From contig NZ_QICB01000008.1 of NCBI RefSeq assembly GCF_003725295.1, positions 1-64,000 on the forward strand: 64,000 nt of DNA. Direction: 5' to 3'. A program made the position numbers and the translations under genes. Position 1 is the first letter of the stretch. Each line of letters opens with the position of its first letter. Shown here piece by piece: positions 30,901 to 38,063 of this stretch. The notes under the pieces were generated by a model. The model did no database searches. It worked only from the letters and a program-made list of their open reading frames with translations, and was not told the origin of the DNA. Source of the DNA: Slackia faecicanis. GTDB lineage: Bacteria; Actinomycetota; Coriobacteriia; Coriobacteriales; Eggerthellaceae.

Positions 30901-31016
30901 CCAAGGGCTACGGGAAAACCTTCCTGCGCTCCCTTCCTTCGAAGAACGTGAAGGCATGCTCGGCCGCCGAGGCGGTCGAAATCGTGCGCCGCGCGTCGGC
31001 GGGGCGGGACTTGTAG
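27993..31016 (+). CDS. Exonuclease-helicase fusion (DinG family)
   Basis: A 1007-residue protein. Residues about 48-210 form a DEDDh exonuclease like DnaQ/PolC epsilon, with DTETTG (53-58), VVAHNAAFDKGF and HRADADVEAL carrying the catalytic acids and His. Residues 320-1000 form an XPD/DinG superfamily 2 helicase: Walker A EAGTGVGKSM (about 343), a cysteine cluster CLRRKCPYYGTQC (about 477-491) typical of the iron-sulfur domain, DEAH in VVDEAHG, and the last motif QAAGRLIRTSTDTGV. Such fusions act in DNA repair. Two genes follow closely, the first only 3 bases after the stop, suggesting an operon. Start ATG 27993 lacks a strong ribosome site; other Met codons lie 9-33 bases downstream. Confidence 0.88.
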   Translation: MTEMKDFIMQNMSVYDFVSQGTPEDIVRRYARLKEVAERSDFGELDRNVVVLDTETTGFSQNHDELTQIAAARLERGEITDWFVTFVNPGKPIPDDVARLTDIHDEDVADAPSPEEARALLAEFVGDATVVAHNAAFDKGFTTKSPAGYPLMENLWVDSLDLARIALPRLSSHRLIDLVKAFDAPLSTHRADADVEALCAVYRILLAAIAEMPLDLVEYIAGLAPVEEWPTGAVFSCMASSMAAVEEAARGTDIVAKRYPMTVRGLRHARLAHLAQDEESAAIERYTGSIEFPDAREVEEAFSREGVVGGLYDEFEPRVEQSIMADSVLKAFSTGTNLVVEAGTGVGKSMAYLLPSALTALRSHAAVGVATKTNALLDQIVYKELPLLRAALGKRGLGTLDYVALKGFSHYPCLRLVDRLVHDGARSVTVMGKQVSQAPSIAALLSFIEQTEYDDMDALKLDFKALPRYAFTTSSRDCLRRKCPYYGTQCFVHGVRKKAEHAHIVVTNHSLFFCDLAADRGLLPEIRFWVVDEAHGAEAEARRALAVKLDASEMVRLANRLASEDAKRNPFVRLERRAPLDSGKQPEASTLFFGLTEKARARGKEFSEAALEYARHMKDLVACDTNKGNRSYETIDLWINDAVRSDERFAALRGFAKTFREQAERLIAAGNELIAFLEGVDGVADCQRDIATTVIDAKEMLQSCELIMEAADPRFVYSAKLSRKPERVAEELQAQVVDVGQMLGETLYEQTQSVVYASATVTIGEDFKSFMTAMGLNEGEPSRADTCLLGSSYDFDANMQVLVVNDIPEPNQPGYLEALQALLAKLHVAQQGSMLTLFTNRREMEACFEAVDPLMKEEGLRLVCQKWGVSTKGLRDDFLKDEHLSLFALKSFWEGFDAPGATLKGVVIPKLPFAKPTDPLSCERALRDSAAWSHYTLPQAVIEIKQAAGRLIRTSTDTGVLVLADRRLLTKGYGKTFLRSLPSKNVKACSAAEAVEIVRRASAGRDL

Positions 31017-31019
31017 CGC

Positions 31020-32381
31020 ATGGCCGGCATGAAAGGCGGCCGCTCCTTCAGGGGCATCGGCGCAAGCGTGCATATTAAAAAGAATACGGCGGGAACATCC
31101 AACGAGATTTCCCTTTCGGTGCTCGATGGCCTGAAGAGCCGGGCCGATAACGAGCTGGGCGAAGCCGACCCCAAGGTCAAGCTGGGCGATCTGTCGCTGT
31201 TCACGGTCTCCTCGAAAAAGGAGCGCCGCCTGTCCGCGAAAGACGAGAAGCTGCCCGCTTTGCCCGCGGCTTCTTCGTCTGCGCAGGAGAAGAAGGCGTC
31301 CGTGAAAAAGAAGGCGCGGCCGGCGGAGCGTGGCGCTTCGGCGGAGCGTCCCGCGGCCGGCGCGCGCACGGCCCGGGCGAAAAAGCCCACGCGCGACCAG
31401 CGCAATCGCGAGCGCGCGCTGCGCGATCCCGAGAAAGAGATCAAGCGCAGGAAGAAAAACCGCCGGGTTCGCCGCGCCGCCGCGATCGCCGTGGCGTCGC
31501 TTTGCTGCTGCGTGGGAATCGGCGCCGGCGTGCTGTTCGCCGCGAACGTCTACGAACAGGGCAGGGCGAATCTGGCGCTGCTTTCCCAGGCGTTCGACGA
31601 AATCAAGAAGGCCGATTCGCTCGTGCTCAGCATGGACGATATGGTGATGAAGGACGAATCGACCGTCACGGCGGAAGAACTCGAATCGCTCGAGCAGGGC
31701 ATGGAAGACGCGGGCGTGCATCTCAACGCCGCATGCGCCTTCGCCGACGAAGCCTTTCAGGCGATGGGCGATTCCCCCGGAAAAGACGCCGCGCGCCAGG
31801 TGTCCGTATCGGCCGATGCGCGCCGCGACATGATGAAGTACGCCGAAGCGCTGCTTCATGCCGATAGCGACGCCCGCGGCGGCGTGGAAGCGGTGCAGGA
31901 ATGCTGGCAGCGCGTGCTCGAGGCGGACGGCTTGATGAAAGAGGCCGCCGACCTGGTCGTCGATACCACGGTGGAAAACGTGTCCGCTTCGCAAAGCAAG
32001 TCCGAGCAGGCCATCGCGCTGCTCGACGAGGCGAAGGCGAGCCTGTCTTCCGCGCAGGAACGATGCCCCTCCGCCGATTTTTCGGCCCTTGCGGCGCTGA
32101 TCGACAAGAAAAGGGAGCAAAACGGGTACGCGATCGAAAGCGATAAGGCCATCTATATTCAAGATAAGGCCACGGCGGAATCGTTCAACGAGTCGTACAA
32201 CAAGGCCGACGCCGAAGCGGTGAAGCTCGCCGCTGCGCTTCCCGAGCGGCCGGCGCAGCCTATTTTGGACAGGCTCGACGCGCAAACCTCGGAGACGCGC
32301 TCGCGTTATTTGGACGCTCGCAAACGTGCTGCGGAATCGGATGCGTTTATTAGGGATTACCTAGGACGGCCGGGCGAATAG
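31020..32381 (+). CDS. Single-pass membrane protein with basic N-terminus and helical exterior
   Basis: A 453-residue protein I do not recognise. Residues 1-155 are polar and strongly basic, rich in Lys, Arg and Ala (RRKKNRRVRRAA just before the membrane), probably disordered and cytoplasmic. Residues about 157-178 are one membrane helix, AAIAVASLCCCVGIGAGVLF. Residues 180-453 are acidic and helical with repeated Ala, Glu, Asp and Ser, likely a long coiled or spectrin-like helical bundle outside the cell. It starts 3 bases after the DinG-like stop, so it is co-transcribed. The layout resembles envelope scaffolds rather than enzymes. Function is unknown. Confidence 0.75.
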   Translation: MAGMKGGRSFRGIGASVHIKKNTAGTSNEISLSVLDGLKSRADNELGEADPKVKLGDLSLFTVSSKKERRLSAKDEKLPALPAASSSAQEKKASVKKKARPAERGASAERPAAGARTARAKKPTRDQRNRERALRDPEKEIKRRKKNRRVRRAAAIAVASLCCCVGIGAGVLFAANVYEQGRANLALLSQAFDEIKKADSLVLSMDDMVMKDESTVTAEELESLEQGMEDAGVHLNAACAFADEAFQAMGDSPGKDAARQVSVSADARRDMMKYAEALLHADSDARGGVEAVQECWQRVLEADGLMKEAADLVVDTTVENVSASQSKSEQAIALLDEAKASLSSAQERCPSADFSALAALIDKKREQNGYAIESDKAIYIQDKATAESFNESYNKADAEAVKLAAALPERPAQPILDRLDAQTSETRSRYLDARKRAAESDAFIRDYLGRPGE

Positions 32382-32440
32382 GATATACTTCAGACGAATA
32401 TGCCCTTATCCATGTGGCTAGGAAGATTAAGAAGGCCCGT

Positions 32441-35400
32441 ATGAGCAAACCTATCGACCATATCGCCTATCTCTCCCAAGAGATCGGCCCCCGCCCCGCG
32501 GGTACCGAAGAGGAGCAGCAGGCGGCTCTTTATATAACCGAGCGTTTCCAGAAGGAAACGCGCCTCCCGGTGAACATCGAGGATTTCACCTGCAGTTCGA
32601 ATGCGGATATGCCCAAGCTTATCTGCTATATCGTGACGATCGTCGCGGTGCTGCTGGGTCTGTTCCTCCCCGTTGCCGCCATTCCCGCCGTCGTGGCGTC
32701 GGTTCTTTCCGCGGCCGTGTTCGTGGCCGAAAGCTTCGACAAGCCCGTTCTGTCCCAGCTCTTCATGAAGGGCGTGAGCCAGAACGTCGTGGCGAAATAC
32801 GAGCCCGCCCACGATCCCGACGGCGCGGGCGCCCGTAGGCGCAAGGTCATCTTGGTGGCCAATTACGACAGCGGCAAGGTCCGCCACGACCTGGCAGGGT
32901 TCCTTCCCTCTATCAGGCGTCCCATGCAGTATGCGGCGCTTGCCTCCATGTGCCTGCTGCCCATCGTGCTGCTCATTCGCCAGTTCGCGTTCGCGGGCGA
33001 GGGCGTCGGCGCCACGGCGTGCCTGGTCATCGCCGTCGTGCTGTTGGTCGCGGTGGGCGTCCCCGCCGCGTTCATCGCGCTCGAGAAGGCGTCCGCATAC
33101 AACGAGGGCGCCAATTCCAACGCATCGGGCATCGCCGTGATGCTCGAGGTGGCCCGCCGCATCGGAAACGGCGAGGCCGAAGGCGAGCCGCTCGCCGAAG
33201 GTGTCATGCATGATGAAGAAACGGCGCGCGCCGCGGGTGTCGTTCCCGACGGCGCATCTCTTTCTTATGAGCATGGCGGCGCTGAAGGCCCGTCGAGGGA
33301 CGAATACCTGTCGGACGATCCTTCCGAAGAAGACCTCAGCCGCGCCCGCAAGGAAACGCGCAGCGCTCTGACCAGCGCCCCGATCGAAACGCTTGCCGCC
33401 GCCGCCGCGAAGGCCGCCGAGCTGCATGAAGCCGCCGAGGCCGCCGAAGCCGCGCGCCGCGAGCAGGAGGAGGCCGAGCGCCTGGCCGCCGAGGCCGAAG
33501 CCGCCGAGCGCGCCCGCATCGAGGAGGAAATGCGCCTGGCAGCCGAGGCCGCGAAAGCCAAGCCCGCGCCCACCGTGCCCGAGTGGTACCTCAAGGCCAC
33601 CGAGAAGGCCCGCAAGAGCGAGCCTCTTCTGGGCAAGAGCGAATCTTCCTATCGTTCCCGTTATGCCGATTTCCCCGATGAGCGACGCATCGTCGAGGAA
33701 GAGACCATGCCCGAAGAGGAGCCGATTGAAATCCAGGAGATTCCCGGCTCCGTCGAGCAGGTTCCTTATGAAGACGATCTGACCGCCGTCGAGGCGGAGG
33801 CCGTTTCTGAAACCGTCGAGGAAGAGGCTCCCGCCGCCGACCAGGAGGTCCAGAGCGAAACCCAGGGCGAAGCCCAGGCTGCGTCCGAGACGCCTGAGGC
33901 TTCTGCCCAGGCCGACGTAGAGCCTGTTCAGACTGAAGGCGCAGAGCCTGCCGCGCCGCAGGCCGAAACCGCGCCTGCCGAGGCCTTCGAGGCCGGAGCC
34001 ACCACGGCCATGCCCGCGGTGTCGGACGCCGGTTCGCTCGACCTCGATGCGTTGCGTGTCGCCGCGACCGAGGCGTCTTGCGCGCCCGTCGAAGCGGTCG
34101 AAGCCGACGTTTCTGCACCTGCGGCCGAGCCTGTGCCTGCACCTGCGGCCGAGCCTGTGCCTGCGGCTGAGTCCGTCGCCGCAGAGCCTGCACAGCAGGT
34201 CGAACAGGCCCAGCCGGTCGAGGCCGCTTCGCTTCCGGCCGACGCCACCGTGCCCGTGTCGCCGCAGATGATGTATTACAAAGAGCCCGAAGACCGCTCT
34301 CAGGAAATGATGGACCGCGCCCGCAAGGAGCGCTCCGTGGTCACGCTGACGGACGAAGAGGTCAAGGACATGACGGTCGCCGTCGAGGAGGCCGCCCCCG
34401 TGGCGTCGTCCGCCGAGGTGACTTCGATTCCCGTGGAGGGCGTCGTCTCCGAGCCCGTGCAGCCCGTTTCCGAACCGGCCGTCGACGCCGCTTCGACGGC
34501 GGTTCTGCCGGTCCAGCCCGCTGCGGTGCAGCCTGCGCCCGTCGTGCCGGCTCCGAAGCAGGCCGACCGCATCATCGAGGCCCGCGTTCCCGTGGTCGAC
34601 CTTCCGAGCATCACGCTGCCCGCCATGGCGGCCGATCCGAAGCCCGTTTCTTTCGACGAGCTTCGCCAGCGCGCTCCCTTGGCAAGCGCGGCCGAGTCGA
34701 AGGGCGAAGAGGCGGCCAAAGACCTTCTGGCCATCAGCCTGCCTTCCATCGAAGGCCCGTCCGGCGCAACCGGTTCGTTCGCACGCGTCGACGCGGCGCA
34801 GTCCCAGAACACGAGCGTCAGCCTGACGGGTTCGTTCGCCCCGGTCGGCGCTGCAGGCGTCGCGCCCGTGGGCGACGAGCTGATCGAGAACGTCGACCCT
34901 GAAGAGGTGTACGTCGACGACGCCGACGACTCGGTGTTCGAGGAGGAGTTCACGGAGACGGGCGCCTTCGCCGGTCCCGGCTACGTGGAAATGCCCCAGT
35001 CTCGCGTCGGCCGCTTCTTCGGCAAGTTCCGCCGCAAGAAGAAGAAAGAAGAGGAGCAGAGCGCTCACGAATGGCTCGACGTCGATGAAGATTTCGACGC
35101 CCGCACCGCAGGCAAGGCCCGCGGCAGCTGGGAGAGCTTCCGTAACGAGGAAGACGACTGGCAGGGCGGCGCCTTCGACGGCATCAAGGCGCGCATGCCG
35201 CGTAGGGAAGACGAAGAGGGCGAAGGCGAGTTCCGCGAGGGCCATTCCCGCCTGAGCGCTCCCGCCGTTTCCCACGACGCCTTCGCGGCCGCTCTGGCGG
35301 CGGCCAATGCCGCGGCCGAAGCGAAGGGCGAAAAGCCCGTGTCCGAGGACGACCCCTACGAAGAGGACGTCCAGCAAATCTACTCCTTTGCGGCGGGCGA

Positions 35401-35839
35401 TATCAACACCGAGGTGTGGTTCGTCGCTCTCGGTTCCGAGCTTGCCGGCAACGGCGGCATCAAGGCGTTTTTGGCCGAGCATGCTTCCGACATGCGCGGC
35501 GCCGTGATCGTGAACCTGGAGTCGCTCGGCGCAGGCACGCTTTCCTACCTCGAGAAGGAAGGCGAGCTCAGGCAGGCGTCGTGCTCGCCTCGCATGAAGC
35601 GATTCATCCGTAAGGCGTCCCAGGCGTCGGGCATCAGCATTCTGGCGAACAGGATCGACTGGCGCGAGAGCGCCGCGAGCTACGCGCAGAAGCATCGCAT
35701 GCAGGCCATGACGCTGGTCGGCATGGACGGCAACAAGCCGGCCCGCTATGGCGAGGCCGACGACATCATCGAGAACATCGATCTCGATGCGCTCGATCGC
35801 AGCGCCGATATGGTCATCGAGCTGCTGAAGAACATCTAG
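32441..35839 (+). CDS. Large membrane protein with split, degenerate M28-type fold
   Basis: An 1132-residue protein. Residues 1-50 and about 120-155 resemble the start of M28 aminopeptidases (GPRPAGTEEEQQAALYITE, VILVANYDSG), and 221-240 the NEGANSNASGIAVMLEVARR helix. Membrane segments lie at about 60-95 (two), 163-180 and 190-213. Residues about 250-970 are a low-complexity, acidic, Ala/Glu/Pro/Val-rich region without fold. Residues 980-1132 resume the M28-like fold (VWFVALGSELAGNGGIKAFL, VIVNLESLGAG). Expected metal ligands are replaced: His by Asn141 (NYDS), Asp by Ser (GANSNASG), the last His by Tyr. It is therefore probably not an active peptidase. ATG 32441 follows AGAAGG; a GTG 27 bases upstream is in frame. 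It is the third gene after the DinG-like helicase. Confidence 0.8.
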   Translation: MSKPIDHIAYLSQEIGPRPAGTEEEQQAALYITERFQKETRLPVNIEDFTCSSNADMPKLICYIVTIVAVLLGLFLPVAAIPAVVASVLSAAVFVAESFDKPVLSQLFMKGVSQNVVAKYEPAHDPDGAGARRRKVILVANYDSGKVRHDLAGFLPSIRRPMQYAALASMCLLPIVLLIRQFAFAGEGVGATACLVIAVVLLVAVGVPAAFIALEKASAYNEGANSNASGIAVMLEVARRIGNGEAEGEPLAEGVMHDEETARAAGVVPDGASLSYEHGGAEGPSRDEYLSDDPSEEDLSRARKETRSALTSAPIETLAAAAAKAAELHEAAEAAEAARREQEEAERLAAEAEAAERARIEEEMRLAAEAAKAKPAPTVPEWYLKATEKARKSEPLLGKSESSYRSRYADFPDERRIVEEETMPEEEPIEIQEIPGSVEQVPYEDDLTAVEAEAVSETVEEEAPAADQEVQSETQGEAQAASETPEASAQADVEPVQTEGAEPAAPQAETAPAEAFEAGATTAMPAVSDAGSLDLDALRVAATEASCAPVEAVEADVSAPAAEPVPAPAAEPVPAAESVAAEPAQQVEQAQPVEAASLPADATVPVSPQMMYYKEPEDRSQEMMDRARKERSVVTLTDEEVKDMTVAVEEAAPVASSAEVTSIPVEGVVSEPVQPVSEPAVDAASTAVLPVQPAAVQPAPVVPAPKQADRIIEARVPVVDLPSITLPAMAADPKPVSFDELRQRAPLASAAESKGEEAAKDLLAISLPSIEGPSGATGSFARVDAAQSQNTSVSLTGSFAPVGAAGVAPVGDELIENVDPEEVYVDDADDSVFEEEFTETGAFAGPGYVEMPQSRVGRFFGKFRRKKKKEEEQSAHEWLDVDEDFDARTAGKARGSWESFRNEEDDWQGGAFDGIKARMPRREDEEGEGEFREGHSRLSAPAVSHDAFAAALAAANAAAEAKGEKPVSEDDPYEEDVQQIYSFAAGDINTEVWFVALGSELAGNGGIKAFLAEHASDMRGAVIVNLESLGAGTLSYLEKEGELRQASCSPRMKRFIRKASQASGISILANRIDWRESAASYAQKHRMQAMTLVGMDGNKPARYGEADDIIENIDLDALDRSADMVIELLKNI

Positions 35840-35846
35840 CAACGAA

Positions 35847-35876
35847 AAGGCCGCGTGAATATGCGCGGCCTTTTTT
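35847..35876 (+). terminator. Terminator of the helicase-membrane protein operon
   Basis: AAGGCCGCG/CGCGGCCTT followed by six T, eight bases after the stop. Confidence 0.9.
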
Positions 35877-36004
35877 ATGAACACCGTCGCCGAATAAGGG
35901 TTTCTCGTGGGCGTCTTGCAAGTGCGCTATCATAGGATTCGTATGAGGGCTGCTCAGACGGCCCGTCTCTCCGGGGGTTCCCCGCCTGAAGTTTGGAGGT
36001 AACA

Positions 36005-36154
36005 ATGGCGATCGAGGCATACTGCGTGAAATGCAAGGCTAAGAAGGTCATGCAGGATCCCGTCGAGGGCACGACCAAGAACGGCAAGCCGATCACCAAG
36101 GGCAAGTGCCCCGATTGCGGCACTACGATCTGCCGCATCGGAGCTGCGAAATAG
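36005..36154 (+). CDS. Small zinc-ribbon protein (DUF5679-like)
   Basis: A 49-residue protein starting MAIEAYCVKCKAKKVMQDP, with two CxxC pairs (CVKC and CPDC) that should bind one zinc ion. The central part GTTKNGKPITKGKC matches small single-domain proteins annotated DUF5679 in actinobacteria and archaea. Their function is unknown; the size and basic charge suggest nucleic-acid or ribosome association. A very strong ribosome site, TTTGGAGGTAAC, precedes the ATG. Confidence 0.85.
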   Translation: MAIEAYCVKCKAKKVMQDPVEGTTKNGKPITKGKCPDCGTTICRIGAAK

Positions 36155-36166
36155 CTTCCGTCCGTA

Positions 36167-36203
36167 TAGCGCTTTTCCCGATCGCAGCGAAGGAAAAGCG
36201 CTA
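36167..36203. repeat. Inverted repeat between the zinc-ribbon gene and tRNA-Gly
   Basis: TAGCGCTTTTCC (36167-36178) and its exact complement (36192-36203) flank 13 bases. The right arm runs into TATACT (36202-36207), the likely -10 box of tRNA-Gly. It may end the upstream transcript and overlap the tRNA promoter. Confidence 0.6.
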
Positions 36204-36222
36204 TACTGTTCAACGTTTTTGT

Positions 36223-36297
36223 GCGGGTGTGGCCAAGTGGTAAGGCAAAAGCTTCCCAAGCTTTCATTCGCGGGTTCGAACCCCGTCACCCGCTCCA
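36223..36297 (+). tRNA. tRNA-Gly(CCC)
   Basis: 75 bases with encoded CCA. Acceptor GCGGGTG/CACCCGC, anticodon loop TT-CCC-AA, T arm CGGG-TTCGAAC-CCCG. It reads GGG. The following 270 bases (36,298-36,567) show no gene. Confidence 0.95.
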
Positions 36298-36567
36298 TAC
36301 GTAATTTCAGGCCATTGGGCGCTTCTTACCCGGTGGCCTTTTCTTTTTCAACCGTCGCTGAATGGCGGTCGGTCGACTTTCCGTCGACTCTTTCCGAACT
36401 AGGCTGTTTTCACGAGCCTTGGCGCGGGGCCGTCCTGGTTCCTCTCGCCGTCCTTTTCGGATAGCAGGAATGCCCGTCGGCGCATTCCCCGTCTTTTTCC
36501 TCTTTCTGTTGCCGGGCCGGAAAAGCGCCGTCGGTCAAGATTTCGTCGACTTCGACGCCATGGCTTG

Positions 36568-37257
36568 TTATGCGAACACGATGCAGGGAAGCGGCAGGTC
36601 GTGCTCTTCCGTGGGAACGCGGTCGACGCGCTGTTCTTCGAAGGCGACGCCTATGACGCGGCATGCGGGGGATACGAGCGAAAGGTAGGCGTCGTAGTTG
36701 CCTCCTCCGTAGCCGAGGCGCCTGCGTTTTTCGTCGAAGGCGACAAGGGGAACGATCATGGCGTCGATCGCCGAGGGGTCGACTGCGGGGAAGGCCGCGA
36801 GCGCCTCGTCGTCGGGCTTCATGCGGAGCAGCGGATTGCTCACGAAGGGGACTTCGCCCGCTTGCCAGGCGTCATGCGCAATCGTGCGCATTTCCATCGG
36901 CCTGCTGCTGCCTTTCGGGTTCATGCAGGGAAGGGCGACGTTCATTCCGTTGCGGTGGCAAAGGCCGATCAGCTCGTCCAGGTTCGCTTCGTCTTCGAAC
37001 GCGGCGTAAAGGGCCACCGTGCCGCCTTCGCGCAAGGCCGGCATGTCGAGGGCGCGATCGTGCGCGATGACGCGCGCCGCGCTGTTTTCGGCGCTTTCCG
37101 CCGCCGCGCCGATGCCGAGCAGTCCTGCGAGCTTGGTGCATAGCGCGTGTGACTTCGCAGCGCGCTCCTGATGGGAAAGGGCGTTCCTTTTGGCGCGGAT
37201 ATAGCGCCTGACCAGGGTTTTTTCTTCGATGATGGAGCTGGTTCGATTATCGGACAC
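36568..37257 (-). CDS. 5-formyltetrahydrofolate cyclo-ligase family protein
   Basis: A 229-residue enzyme that converts 5-formyl-THF to 5,10-methenyl-THF with ATP, returning it to the one-carbon pool. The N-terminal helix KTLVRRYIRAKRNALSHQER, the middle VALYAAFEDEANLDELI and the diagnostic RRRLGYGGGNYDAYLS loop (phosphate binding) are present, as is VGVAFEEQRVDRVPTEEHD near the end. The GTG at 37257 follows GGGAG at 7-base spacing. An insertion around residues 52-70 lengthens it compared with the typical 190-residue enzyme. It is monocistronic. Confidence 0.9.
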   Translation of the reverse strand: MSDNRTSSIIEEKTLVRRYIRAKRNALSHQERAAKSHALCTKLAGLLGIGAAAESAENSAARVIAHDRALDMPALREGGTVALYAAFEDEANLDELIGLCHRNGMNVALPCMNPKGSSRPMEMRTIAHDAWQAGEVPFVSNPLLRMKPDDEALAAFPAVDPSAIDAMIVPLVAFDEKRRRLGYGGGNYDAYLSLVSPACRVIGVAFEEQRVDRVPTEEHDLPLPCIVFA

Positions 37258-37342
37258 GGGCGGGCTCCCTTCTTCGCTTCGTTTGGAACATGCTTCATTT
37301 GGAATATACCGAACAAAAAATGAAAAAAAATGAAATTAGTGT

Positions 37343-37371
37343 TTGACAACGCACCTGCTGCGAGATATTAT
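37343..37371 (+). promoter_or_regulatory. Promoter of the first tRNA-Arg(ACG)
   Basis: TTGACA (37343-37348) and TATTAT (37366-37371) with a 17-base spacer, a near-ideal housekeeping promoter 19 bases before the tRNA. Confidence 0.85.
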
Positions 37372-37389
37372 AAATGAGCACTCTGAAAT

Positions 37390-37466
37390 GCGCCGTTACC
37401 TCAGCTGGATAGAGGGACTGACTACGAATCAGTACGTCGGGGGTTCGAATCCCTCACGGCGCACCA
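37390..37466 (+). tRNA. tRNA-Arg(ACG), copy 1
   Basis: 77 bases with encoded CCA. Acceptor GCGCCGT/ACGGCGC, anticodon loop CT-ACG-AA, T loop TTCGAAT. The anticodon A is normally deaminated to inosine by TadA. Confidence 0.96.
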
Positions 37467-37477
37467 TTTGAAATCTG

Positions 37478-37501
37478 ACCGCCTTCCGAGGCGGTTTTTT
37501 T
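37478..37501 (+). terminator. Terminator of tRNA-Arg copy 1
   Basis: ACCGCC-TTCCGA-GGCGGT plus seven T. The following 270 bases to the next promoter contain no gene that I can support. Confidence 0.85.
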
Positions 37502-37778
37502 ATGTCTGGAGCCTAGTCCAGGCGTCCTCGCTTCTGAGCGGGATCGAGGAAGAGCCGACGAAAACGGGCGGAGCGGACGGGGCATGCGCCCTCGTTGCTT
37601 TTGGCGCCGCGGGTCGGCAGCGGAAAATCCCGGCGCCGATCCTGTTCCCGACATGCGCCCTTGCAGGGCCGCTTCGCGAGGGGAACGCTCTGCGGGGCTG
37701 CTTCGGACGACGCGGCTCCTGAAGCGTTCTCTGTCGCCTTCGTTGCCGATAATTTTTAAAAATTGGCGGAAAAAGTCT

Positions 37779-37807
37779 TTGACATGTTTTGGACTGGCTG
37801 CTATTAT
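37779..37807 (+). promoter_or_regulatory. Promoter of the second tRNA-Arg(ACG)
   Basis: TTGACA (37779-37784) and TATTAT (37802-37807), again 17 bases apart. The -35, -10 and final TTTGAAAT-like approach resemble copy 1, but the spacer sequence differs. Confidence 0.85.
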
Positions 37808-37826
37808 GAACGAGCTGCTTTGAAAT

Positions 37827-37903
37827 GCGCCGTTACCTCAGCTGGATAGAGGGACTGACTACGAATCAGTACGTCGGGGGTTCGAATCCCTCACGGCGCA
37901 CCA
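37827..37903 (+). tRNA. tRNA-Arg(ACG), copy 2
   Basis: Identical in all 77 bases to copy 1, 360 bases away. Confidence 0.96.
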
Positions 37904-37929
37904 TTCTTTTTCATGAAGGAAGCAGTTGC

Positions 37930-37951
37930 GGCGCGTAAGCGCCTTTTTTTA
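37930..37951 (+). terminator. Terminator of tRNA-Arg copy 2
   Basis: GGCGC-GTAA-GCGCC followed by seven T. Confidence 0.85.
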
Positions 37952-38063
37952 TTTACAGGGAGAAAAGGTTCGATTTGAAGGTTCGAAAACACAACATTCA
38001 CCTGATGTAGCCTTGCTCTCGCCCCTCGTGCGCGACAAGGCTTGTCGTACATGAAGGGGATTT

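Noticed and set aside
27306-32285. A 1659-codon open frame on the minus strand opposite the helicase and its neighbour
   Set aside because: It is antisense to the DinG-like gene, whose motifs are clear, and its composition (His, Arg, Ala, Gly, Leu-rich) is typical of reverse frames in GC-rich genes. Only the last 218 residues, beyond the helicase, have a ribosome site and protein-like sequence; those are annotated.
32390-35884. A 1164-codon minus-strand frame opposite the M28-like protein
   Set aside because: It mirrors the codon bias of the plus-strand gene, is full of Gly/Arg/His/Leu repeats and has no recognisable motif or ribosome site.
37468-37722. An 84-codon plus-strand frame between the two tRNA-Arg genes
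   Set aside because: It starts inside the terminator of the first tRNA, has no ribosome site and shows no protein-like pattern.
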